Origin: Anaerolineae bacterium
Lineage (GTDB): Bacteria; Chloroflexota; Anaerolineae; Aggregatilineales; Phototrophicaceae
Length of the DNA: 64,000 nt
Reading direction: 5' to 3'
Assembly: GCA_022821805.1 (NCBI GenBank)
Contig: JAJECX010000024.1
Location: 86,306-150,305, forward strand
The stretch's first letter is position 1. The number at the start of each line of letters is the position of its first letter. Below are positions 55,278 to 62,602 of this stretch, in pieces. The notes under the pieces are model-generated. The model did not search any database, was not told where the DNA came from, and saw only the letters and a program-made list of their open reading frames with translations. A program made the position numbers and the translations under genes.

Positions 55278-55940
55278 CTACTCCGCAAGGAAGTGTAGCT
55301 TGAAACGATGGACCGTGTGATGCAAGTCCTTCAGTCCAAGTAATTCAATCAGATGATCGGGTCGCAGGTTGCCGCGGTCGCCAACGGATAGATGGGCGAC
55401 CAAGCTGCCCCCGCTTTCAACTCGCAGCCCCAAAATCAAGGGGCGAATATCCATTACGCTGCGCTTGCGCCGGCGCGTTCGGTCTACGATGATCGACTCG
55501 CGGTTGAGCAGGTCATCGATCTTTCGCTGCAGATCTGGTCTTTCTGCATCGTCCAGAAAACGAATTCGGTATTCGGCGCTATTGACCAGCGAGTGCAAGG
55601 TTGACGCGCGTCTGTCGACTTCGGCGATCGCGCCAATTGTCAGTCCTTGCGGTGATACCGAAAGCAGGCGCTTGCGAAGCTGCTCTTCGCAGATGTCGAT
55701 TCGCTCGCGAAGCGAAATCTCGATGATCTCGCATTCGCTTGAGATTCCGAGCGGGAGCGGCATCGCCAGGGAAATCCGCGGGCGCGTATTGAATCCCTTC
55801 GTATAAAGAATTGGCAGGTCAGCGCGCCGCAGCACACGCTCCCAGATTTTGGCTGTATCTAGGTTGCTTGTGTAAACAAGCGGACCCGCTTTGCCAAAAG
55901 TGACCCGCACGCGCTGCGCGACCGGAGAAATATGGCTCAT
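55278..55940 (-). CDS. TIGR03936/DUF2344 radical-SAM-associated protein
   Basis: This is a 220-residue protein of the DUF2344 family, found as partner or C-terminal fusion of TIGR03960 radical SAM proteins. The N-terminus RVTFGKAGPLVYTSNLDTAKIWERVLRRADLP and the segment ISLAMPLPLGISSECEIIEI are family-typical. The start is likely the ATG at 55940 rather than the TTG of the ORF track. Its function is unknown. Its partner at 51649-53571 lies on the same strand, separated by dinB (opposite strand) and psuG. Confidence 0.88.
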   Translation of the reverse strand: MSHISPVAQRVRVTFGKAGPLVYTSNLDTAKIWERVLRRADLPILYTKGFNTRPRISLAMPLPLGISSECEIIEISLRERIDICEEQLRKRLLSVSPQGLTIGAIAEVDRRASTLHSLVNSAEYRIRFLDDAERPDLQRKIDDLLNRESIIVDRTRRRKRSVMDIRPLILGLRVESGGSLVAHLSVGDRGNLRPDHLIELLGLKDLHHTVHRFKLHFLAE

Positions 55941-56020
55941 TTGTTCCAAAACCTGCCTGGAATCTCAGCTGCGGTTACGTTACAATATTGTAGGCGGTAG
56001 GCTTGAATGATGGAAGGTGA

Positions 56021-56497
56021 ATGAGCCAGCCCGACGAGCATAGCGAGGAAGCGCGCGAATTGCGATATCTGGCAAGGCGGCGCGCAGAACGGCGCCGGAT
56101 TTGGTGGAGTGTGCTGCTGCCTTTCATGGTTGTGCTGGTTGTCGCGCTGGCGATTATCGGTACTGTACTGTCGTTGCGGTCGCCGGTTCAAGTGTCGCTG
56201 CTGTCCGATTCAATGCTGACGGTGCTGGTGCTTTGTCCGCTCGCGCTTTGCATGTTCCCGCTCGTCATTTTGAGCATCGCTCTAGTGACCTTGCTCAATC
56301 GTTGGCGCCCGCAATCAAGGTCTCCATTGCGGCGTCTGGAAGCCTGGACGGCGCTGATGGAGCAGAATGTTGAGAAGTGGCTTGGGAACGTGGACGAGCG
56401 CGTACTGAACTGGGCGGTTCGACTTGCGCCGTTGCGACAGTTGCTGACCACCTTCGACCCGCCGGCAGCCGAATCAAGTGAAGAGGGAGTCGAATGA
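56021..56497 (+). CDS. Two-helix membrane protein, function unknown
   Basis: This 158-residue protein has a basic N-terminal stretch (LRYLARRRAERRR), two hydrophobic helices (about 30-55 and 65-92) and a soluble C-terminal region of about 65 residues. I do not recognise a family. GGAAGGTGA precedes the ATG, a strong ribosome binding site. It overlaps the next small gene by 4 bases (ATGA), so the two are co-translated. Confidence 0.7.
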   Translation: MSQPDEHSEEARELRYLARRRAERRRIWWSVLLPFMVVLVVALAIIGTVLSLRSPVQVSLLSDSMLTVLVLCPLALCMFPLVILSIALVTLLNRWRPQSRSPLRRLEAWTALMEQNVEKWLGNVDERVLNWAVRLAPLRQLLTTFDPPAAESSEEGVE

Positions 56498-56769
56498 GCG
56501 ATGCGGAGAGCGGTAAACAAACGGAATCCCTTGGCGAGCGCAGGGCGCAAATCATTATCGCTGGCGCGGCTTTAGGCGCCGTGCTCGGCTTGATATCAAG
56601 CTACCTGTATACGCGCGCGGCCGAAGAAAACGGCAACGTAGAAGCGGGCGCGCCGGGCTCTGTTTCAACCGGACAGCTGCTTGCCGTCCTCTTGGCCATT
56701 CTCGGGCTGGTGCGGCAGATCGCTGAACTTGGCAAGCCGAAAAAAGACGACAAAGACGGAAAGAAGTAG
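56494..56769 (+). CDS. Small membrane protein, function unknown
   Basis: This is a 91-residue protein with two hydrophobic segments (about 22-42, IIIAGAALGAVLGLISSYLY; and 62-78, QLLAVLLAILGLVRQI) and a highly charged Lys/Asp tail. It has no recognised domain. It is translationally coupled to the preceding membrane protein and lies 3 bases before the SRAP gene. The two small membrane proteins may work as a pair. Confidence 0.65.
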   Translation: MSDAESGKQTESLGERRAQIIIAGAALGAVLGLISSYLYTRAAEENGNVEAGAPGSVSTGQLLAVLLAILGLVRQIAELGKPKKDDKDGKK

Positions 56770-56772
56770 GCA

Positions 56773-57288
56773 ATGTGCGGACGCTATACCCTGACCGCTG
56801 ATGCCGAATCTATTCAGCTCGCCTTCAATTTGGATGACATTGACGGTTGGACGGAGCCGCGTTTCAATATAGCGCCAACGCAGCAAGTGGCTGTCATCAC
56901 TGATCGAGACCCGAAGTCGCTTTCCTTTATGCGATGGGGTCTGGCGACATCCTGGGCGAAGGATCCCAAGATCGGCAATCGCATGATCAATGCCCGCTCG
57001 GAGACGGCGGCGGAGAAACCGTCGTTCCGTACCGCCTTCAAACGGCGGCGCTGCCTGATTCCCGCGGATGGTTATTATGAGTGGAAGAAGCAGGGCAAGA
57101 AAAAGATTCCGATGTACATTCAGCACGCCGATCGCGCAATCTTCGCTTTCGCCGGCTTGTGGGAAAGCTGGAAGGATCCGGCTGGCGACTGGCTGCAAAC
57201 CTGCGCGATCTTGACCACCGAAACTGACGCCGCTTATCTGATCGCGCTTGAATACGTGCCGCCGGACGAGCGAGATCGTCATGACTGA
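56773..57288 (+). CDS. SRAP (YedK/HMCES) family protein, C-terminally truncated
   Basis: This is an SOS response-associated peptidase domain protein. The family crosslinks abasic sites in single-stranded DNA through its N-terminal Cys. MCGRYTL provides Cys2, and RFNIAPTQ, RWGL, NARSET, RRCLIPADGYYEWKK and FAFAGLWESW follow in order. At about residue 155 (CAILTTETDAA) the protein departs from the family pattern: the expected Hx(R)MP segment with its conserved active-site His is absent and the frame ends at 171 residues instead of about 220. It is probably a broken gene at the edge of the accessory region. Confidence 0.85.
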   Translation: MCGRYTLTADAESIQLAFNLDDIDGWTEPRFNIAPTQQVAVITDRDPKSLSFMRWGLATSWAKDPKIGNRMINARSETAAEKPSFRTAFKRRRCLIPADGYYEWKKQGKKKIPMYIQHADRAIFAFAGLWESWKDPAGDWLQTCAILTTETDAAYLIALEYVPPDERDRHD

Positions 57289-57881
57289 CGAACAGATCGC
57301 GGATATTCTTGGTGGCACATGGCCCGAATGGCTTTCAAGAAGGCAATCCGTTCGCAACACATCCTGACAGGCCTGCGACGGTGTGCCCGGGAGGTCCCTG
57401 TTAGCCAGCGCTGTTTGACGCCCTTGGCAGATTTATACGATCGTTGACATTGCACAGGTGCGGGACAAGCGTCTGATCGGAACGGTACTGCTAGCGCGCC
57501 TGACGGGTGACCAGGTGGTCATTGAACTAGGATCGGCATGACAAGTTACTGGTGGACGCGCTGCAGGCCTGTGGCGAGCCGGAATCACGGATTGTTCTCG
57601 CCTATCGTGAGGATGCGCTCCCCGCCTAAACGCTTTGTCGCGGATTTTCCAAGTTAACTACGGAGAAACGCCAGCAGTTGCGCGGTTATCTCAAACAGGT
57701 TCCTCAGAGCACGCCCCTTCCTTCTAAGCCCTGAAGAAAGAATGCAGCGCTTGACTGCGGAACCGGAAGTCCTTGTTTGGTGGAGGCGGCGAACTACGCG
57801 CATATCGCTACAATCGCTGGATGTTCGCAGCACCGATGTATAATGAAGAAGGTTGCATCACCGAGCGTGTTAAGGTGCGCT
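57289..57881. other. 593-base gap with decayed coding sequence
   Basis: The gap between the truncated SRAP gene and the AAA ATPase contains no intact gene. It holds short broken frames, including the XisI-like remnant noted separately, and a frame from 57279 (MTDEQIADILGGTWPEW) that stops after 28 codons. The ORF-track starts between 57773 and 57881 are extensions of the ATPase frame, not genes. Confidence 0.6.
57434..57629 (+). pseudogene. Degenerate small protein, possibly XisI-like
   Basis: Two adjacent frames read as one protein tail if a single base is restored near 57535: VRDKRLIGTVLLARLTGDQ and VVIEL, then DKLLVDALQACGEPESRI and VLAY, ending in a stop. The alternation of a beta hairpin with a helix and a final IVLAY strand reminds me of the C-terminus of the XisI element-excision factor family common in filamentous Chloroflexota and cyanobacteria. 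No intact start or xisH partner is present. The identity is tentative. Confidence 0.25.
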
Positions 57882-58973
57882 ATGTACAAGACATTTCGAG
57901 TCAAGAATTTCCGCTGTTTCAAAGACCTGCAAATCAACGATCTTGGTCGAGTGAATCTGATTGCGGGAGCGAACAACACGGGCAAGACGGCCTTAATGGA
58001 GGCAATGTATTTGCATACGAGGCCCTTCTCGCCTGGGGATCTGTCGAATCTACAGCAAGTGCGCGGTATCAATTTCAGCGATGACAACAGAGTGAGCAAC
58101 TGGAGACAATTCTTTTACCGATTGGATCCTGACACACCTATAGAGATTGAGGGACAGCGCATTCTTCCGGAGCCGCGCCCCATCCTTTGCATAGAGGAAT
58201 TGGCGAATACGATTGAAAACGAGGCGGAATTCCAACTCTACGCCAAGAATCTGCAATTGTTGGGCATGACTCAAATTGATGCGGCCAAGGCGGCGAGTGA
58301 GTTGGATATAGTTCTCCACTTTTTGGAGCGAGATGAAAAAACAACGCATGGATCTGCGTTCCTGCCCTCCAACCCGAAGCTGCCTGTCATTGGGTTCAAG
58401 GATAGAAAGGAAGATTCCCAGTTTTTCCCGGTACAAGGCAGGCCGACTAGCGAAGACCTCACTGACAAATACAGCCTGCTCAGATTTGAAAACAGACATT
58501 CTGCCATAGACAGCGCGCTGAAGCGGCTTGAGCCGAAGCTGACGAATGTAGAGGTCTTGTCGCCTGACGGACAGCGAAGAATTTGGGCAACGGTTGACGG
58601 CGTCATAATGCCATTTCACTTGCTCGGCGAAGGTTCAATTCGTTTCGCCAGTCTCCTGATGGTGATGTGCGGGGATAAACCTGAATATCTTTTCATCGAT
58701 GAGATCGAGAATGGCATCCACTACTCGGTTCAACAGGATGTATGGAAGGACATCGGCAAAGCCGCGCGCGAGCACGACATACAGGTCTTTGCCACCACAC
58801 ACAGCTGGGAAATGATCGAGGCTGCCCACGAAGCCTTCAAGAGCGATCACAACTATGAATTCCGTTTCCATCGCCTTGACAGAAGCCTGCAAACGGGCGA
58901 TATAGAAGCGGTGACATACAATGAGTTTGGCATGGATGCGGTGACCAGTATCAGTTATGAGGTTCGCGGGTGA
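57882..58973 (+). CDS. AAA family ATPase (AAA_15/AAA_21, OLD-like), first gene of a two-gene module
   Basis: This is a SMC/ABC-like AAA ATPase of about 363 residues. It begins YKTFRVKNFRCFKDLQI, typical of RecF/OLD-type ATPases, with Walker A NLIAGANNTGKTALMEA. The signature-like stretch GEGSIRFASLLM precedes Walker B EYLFIDEIENGIHYS and the His switch QVFATTHSWEMIEA. The ORF-track start at 57777 is too early; ATG 57882 has AAGGTG upstream. It overlaps the TOPRIM gene by 4 bases (GTGA). Its base composition is visibly less GC-rich than the housekeeping genes. Such ATPase/TOPRIM pairs (OLD, Gabija-, PARIS-like) are anti-phage systems, so defence is the likely role. Confidence 0.85.
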   Translation: MYKTFRVKNFRCFKDLQINDLGRVNLIAGANNTGKTALMEAMYLHTRPFSPGDLSNLQQVRGINFSDDNRVSNWRQFFYRLDPDTPIEIEGQRILPEPRPILCIEELANTIENEAEFQLYAKNLQLLGMTQIDAAKAASELDIVLHFLERDEKTTHGSAFLPSNPKLPVIGFKDRKEDSQFFPVQGRPTSEDLTDKYSLLRFENRHSAIDSALKRLEPKLTNVEVLSPDGQRRIWATVDGVIMPFHLLGEGSIRFASLLMVMCGDKPEYLFIDEIENGIHYSVQQDVWKDIGKAAREHDIQVFATTHSWEMIEAAHEAFKSDHNYEFRFHRLDRSLQTGDIEAVTYNEFGMDAVTSISYEVRG

Positions 58974-59674
58974 GGAATATCAAGATCGATGAAAGGTATG
59001 GTCGCCTGCTGTTTGTCGAGGGCCGCGATGATGAGGTTTTCTTTCTCAAGCTTTTCGAGCATATGGGCATCAGTGGTGACATTCATATCGTTGTCTACGG
59101 CGGCAAGGACAATCTTCAGCGTCATCTTCTCGCGATCCTGAGCGACGCAAATTACTCGATCAATCGGCAGCACATCGGCATCGTTCGCGATGCCGATTAC
59201 AATACCGACGCGTTTGACTCGATTGTTTCCGCGCTCAGGCACGCTAACGAACATCGAGGCACACGACACCAGTTTTCTATTCCAGGAACAGCGCAGGCGC
59301 GATCGGAAGCAGCGCCCTATGTATCGGTCTTGGTATTGCCGCCGGATGGTGAGGGTACGCTGGAAGACCTTGTCGTCGATGTGCTCAAGACCGAACCTGT
59401 CATGACTTGCGTCGACCAGTATTTTGAATGTTTGACCGAGAATGGAATTAGCATATCCAGGGAGCGGTTCTCCAAGAGCAAGCTCAGCGTCTTCATATCG
59501 GGAGCGGCGGTTGATACCGATTATGCAACCAATAGAGACTCGCGCCGGAAGTTTCTGCGGGAAGCTGTGGCCATGCATTGGTGGCGTGCTGCGCTCTGGC
59601 AACATGACAACTTCAGAGTGATACAAGACTTTCTCACGCAACTTCGCACAGACCAACCCTCGTCCGCGACCTAA
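58970..59674 (+). CDS. TOPRIM-like protein of the DUF3226 type, second gene of the module
   Basis: This is a 234-residue protein starting with GTG that overlaps the ATPase stop. The N-terminal half has a TOPRIM pattern: GRLLFVEGRDDEVFF supplies the conserved Glu, and HIGIVRDADYNTDAF the DxD. The segment LPPDGEGTLEDLVVD and the late helical region match the DUF3226-like group as I remember it. TOPRIM domains in this setting act as nucleases or tRNA/DNA-targeting effectors controlled by the partner ATPase. There is no fused helicase as in Gabija and no DUF4435 pattern as in PARIS that I can recognise, so the subtype is unclear. Confidence 0.72.
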   Translation: MRNIKIDERYGRLLFVEGRDDEVFFLKLFEHMGISGDIHIVVYGGKDNLQRHLLAILSDANYSINRQHIGIVRDADYNTDAFDSIVSALRHANEHRGTRHQFSIPGTAQARSEAAPYVSVLVLPPDGEGTLEDLVVDVLKTEPVMTCVDQYFECLTENGISISRERFSKSKLSVFISGAAVDTDYATNRDSRRKFLREAVAMHWWRAALWQHDNFRVIQDFLTQLRTDQPSSAT

Positions 59675-59832
59675 TGCTGAACGCTCGCTGATGCGTCCAT
59701 AAAACCTTTCATATAATGACGGTCGTAATCGTTGCTGTGAACGAGGTCATTGGGTAAACGGCAACGGACACCATTCCGGGATCAGCCACGGAATATATTG
59801 CTATACACCAGACCGGCGCGTCATCAATTCTG

Positions 59833-60548
59833 TCAGATTTGAGCGACAAAAATCGCGAAAAATAATAGGACGTAAATAATCCGGTACACGCAGATATCGG
59901 TGATGTCTTCCGGTGTGCCCTTCGGCGCCGAGCGGAAGTTCGATGAGAAGCGGTAGCGACCGTGAATGGGCAAGACGCGGTGCCAGGTGTGCCCATGCAA
60001 AAGAAGCAAGGTACCCTTCTGCGGAGAAATGACCACCTGATTTTCTAAATCCGCGTGGGGGTCACCAGCGGCAGCAGGCCCTTTTTGTGCGTACCGTGCA
60101 TGACAACTGTCTGACCGCCGATGCTCTCATCAATAGAATGCGTATACACAAGCCGGTTGAGGTTGAATTGCGCGAGGTCCTCTGGCGCGCAATCTTGATG
60201 CCACGCCTGACCCTTGGAGCCCTGCCGCGAGAACATCATTATGCAATACTGTTCTTGCCATTCTTCTCCGATGATCTCAGCCGTGAGGCGGTGCAGGCGC
60301 GGGTCGTCGGCCAGGATATCAAAGTCAGTGATCCCTTCGCGCTGAGGGAACCAGGGGATCACTTCCACCTGCGATTTTGTCAAGAACTCGTCATTATGCC
60401 AGTAGTCTGGCGCCAGGCCGAAGTAGTCTAGGATCAGTTGATTGAGACGATCTATGACGTCGACCTCGAAGAAGTCTTCCAAAATGAGGTAACCGTCTCG
60501 CCAAAATTGCTGTGACAGCTGCCCTATGCTTTGCATCACCCCTTCCAT
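59833..60548 (-). pseudogene. Phytanoyl-CoA dioxygenase (PhyH) family protein, frameshifted
   Basis: This is an Fe(II)/2-oxoglutarate-dependent dioxygenase of the PhyH family split into two frames. The first frame (60045-60548) holds FWRDGYLILEDFFEVDVID and the metal motif AWHQDCAPEDL, then ends prematurely after LPLVTPTRI. The second frame (59833-60036 in the ORF track) supplies the distal His and Arg as GTLLLLHGHTWHRVLPIHGRYRFSSN. The break falls in a run of five C near 60058-60062; one extra C would restore a continuous frame through HADLENQVVISPQKG. The defect could be genuine slippage or an assembly error. The final hydrophobic residues IIYVLLFFAIFVAQI are probably read-through. Confidence 0.78.
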
Positions 60549-60882
60549 TCGCTCGGTCTAGCCCGGCGCGCCTTCAACTCATTAAGCAATCTTATACGTA
60601 TTTGGCTCGATACAGCAAGGCTTCTGCGTTAGCCAAGACTGCGATACAAAGCTGAATACGGACTGCGCGGCAACCGCTCCGTGCATTGTGTGTGCCGCAG
60701 ATGCGCGAAAGTTACGCGCCTTCAGCGCAAATGTTATGCCGTGTAAAGCTTCCTCGCCCGAGATTCAAACATCCATTTCCCGCGCCCCGGCGGCGTAGAT
60801 GGGCCAAGGGGCACAGCTCAAAGCCTACGCGCCTCGCCGTCGAGGATGAAACTCTGTCTCGCAACCGCATATCGAGCCTTGT

Positions 60883-61112
60883 TCACTCGAAGAGCATGCG
60901 GGTTTTCTCTCGCCGCGCCTGAGCATTCGGTTCGTCCCGCCACACTATCAGGAGCCGAGTCACTCCGTGCCGCTTCAAGACCTGCTTGACCTGATAGGGA
61001 CGATCCCTAGCGCTGTCCTCAGTTTTACTTTTAGAACTGACCTTACCGCTTCGAAATGCTGTTCATAACGTTCTCTGTCGGCAATGGCCTGCGCTTTCAA
61101 GGCCTTGCGCAT
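60883..61112 (-). pseudogene. Possible decayed coding remnant, identity unknown
   Basis: Two minus-strand frames give protein-like sequence if joined by a frameshift near 60990: MRKALKAQAIADRERYEQHF (helical, coiled-coil-like) and then QVKQVLKRHGVTRLLIVWRD to a stop. I do not recognise the family. The evidence is only the amino-acid composition and the continuity of the two pieces. Confidence 0.2.
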
Positions 61113-61708
61113 ATGACTGAGCCGGTTTTGACACGCCGTCTCGGCCTATTCTGCCTGAAAGATAAATGACCGCACATGGACGTAAGTCTCTACGCATACC
61201 ACTGAAAAGGAACGGTGGCCATTTTTTCTATGACTGGGGCTCGCTCATACCAGCATTGCAGATCGGCGAAAGTGAGGGGACGTATCCGGAAACCCTAAGG
61301 TGTCGTATATTTATCCCAATGCGACACTTTAAGGTTTACCGATGCGCTCTTACATTGATGCCGACGTGGGCTGCCGTTGTGAAGAAATTCCGCGCCTGGG
61401 AGTAAAGAACCTGCATGCCTGCTTCTAGTATGCAAAAGATTAGCTTACGCATATACTGACCGCTGTGTATGGTGCTTTGTCTACCGTCCGCCAGGATCAG
61501 GGCAATCGCATCAAATTGAAATTGCGCTGGCATTGACTATTTTCCCCGCAACTTTGGTGATCTGTAGGGGCGATTCGGTGAATCGTCCGAAATTTACAGA
61601 CCATTTTCAACGAGCGTCTCACGAAAAGCCTCTGGATTTTCGCAATTTTCGTGGCGAACGGCGCATTATGATTTTGATGCGATTGCCCCGCCGCCAGGAT
61701 GGAATCAC

Positions 61709-61738
61709 TTGTGTGTGAGTCATTCAATGTGTTATAGT
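61709..61738 (+). promoter_or_regulatory. Possible promoter of the toxin-antitoxin pair
   Basis: TTGTGT and TATAGT spaced by 18 bases lie 40 bases before the antitoxin ATG. The -10 matches five of six consensus positions. Antitoxins usually autoregulate at such a site; I see no convincing inverted repeat over it. Confidence 0.4.
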
Positions 61739-61777
61739 CCAGATGAGCTAGCCGTCTAAATTCGCGGATGTGGTGTC

Positions 61778-61987
61778 ATGGAAGTCGCAAAGCCTCTCAA
61801 AGACGATTTGGTGCGCCGACCAAAACGCCGGCGTTCTGCAGCAGCGAGCGACGAACCAACTAAAGAGGAAATAATGGAAGATATCCGCGTCGGCTTGCAG
61901 CAGGCAGCGGCTGGTGAAGGCCGGCCTGCGCGTGAAGCATTCCGAGAACTCCGCCGGAAAATCGCAAGCGATGCCCACGCTCGTTAA
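61778..61987 (+). CDS. Antitoxin-like protein of a RelBE-type pair
   Basis: This is a 69-residue, strongly charged protein. The N-terminal half is basic (RRPKRRRSAAASDEP); the C-terminal half KEEIMEDIRVGLQQAAAGEG and PAREAFRELRRKI resembles the toxin-binding tail of Phd/RelB-type antitoxins. It overlaps the downstream RelE-like gene by 17 bases. A DNA-binding domain is not obvious in the short N-terminus. It is identified mainly by its position directly before the toxin gene. Confidence 0.65.
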   Translation: MEVAKPLKDDLVRRPKRRRSAAASDEPTKEEIMEDIRVGLQQAAAGEGRPAREAFRELRRKIASDAHAR

Positions 61988-62318
61988 AACACTACCGAAA
62001 TTCGAAGATCGACTCGAAGCTCTCGAAAAGAAATACCACAACGCAATCAAGCAAGCTGAGAAGTTCACCCGGCGCTTGGAAAGAGGTGAGCGTCCTGGAG
62101 ATGTAGTTCCTGGCGTCGGTGCCGCCGTCTACAAAGCGCAGGTGCGAAACCCGGCGGTGCGAGGGGGACCGCCCAAGGGCTACCGCATCATATACTACGT
62201 CATAATGCGGAATCAGATATACCTGCTCACGATGTACAGCAAAAGCCAGCAGAAGGACATCAGTACTGCTGAACTAAAACGGCTCGTGGCAGCGGCTAAA
62301 CGGCATCACAGCACTTAA
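61971..62318 (+). CDS. RelE/ParE-type toxin
   Basis: This is a 115-residue protein with a RelE-fold signature in its second half: AAVYKAQVRNPAVRGGPPKG, YRIIYYVIMRNQIYLLTMYS and a final helix STAELKRLVAA. The segment with Arg and Lys around KGYRIIYY and YSKSQQKDIS is typical of mRNA-interferase-type RelE relatives. The ORF-track start at 61914 is inside the antitoxin; the ATG at 61971 is the probable start. Toxin activity is inferred from the fold and the paired antitoxin. Confidence 0.75.
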   Translation: MPTLVKTLPKFEDRLEALEKKYHNAIKQAEKFTRRLERGERPGDVVPGVGAAVYKAQVRNPAVRGGPPKGYRIIYYVIMRNQIYLLTMYSKSQQKDISTAELKRLVAAAKRHHST

Positions 62319-62602
62319 AAACCGCCTTTGAAATGTCCACCTGTCCTCTACTGTCGACATTTCGTATAGTATTGGCCTGTTCTTTCAGAGCGCGATTCCA
62401 CGTTTTCAATCCAACATAGGCCAAGTTTGAGTCCGGCGCTGAGAAACATCGTCGTTTGACGCACCGAATACTTATCGACTCACGTCATTTACGCTACCGA
62501 TAACAGTCAATGGTACATCAATTGTCTCTCTGAGATAAAGCTCGGTTGCCCTGAGTAGATCGAGGATATCCTTCTCTATATGCAGCACATGAAACGATAG
62601 GA
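62319..62602. other. 284-base gap before the CRISPR array
   Basis: This is AT-richer intergenic DNA between the toxin gene and the first repeat. No promoter stands out. A 38-codon minus-strand frame (62472-62588, from a GTG, ending PLTVIGSVNDVSR) reads like a protein tail but is too short to judge. In the repeat orientation I infer, this side is the leader-distal end of the array. Confidence 0.5.

Larger units (their letters stand above)
60549..61777. other. 1.2-kb region without intact genes
   Basis: No frame here looks like a real gene. The short ORF-track entries (60686-60922, 61166-61405, 61336-61533, 61497-61727, 61533-61718) have improbable composition and no ribosome binding sites. 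The sequence is more AT-rich and patchy than the left part of the window, consistent with decayed accessory DNA. One possible remnant on the minus strand is listed separately. Confidence 0.6.

Noticed and set aside
60686-61727. ORF-track entries of 60-79 aa in the gene-poor region.
   Set aside because: Improbable amino-acid composition, no ribosome binding sites and mutual overlap on both strands; treated as decayed DNA.
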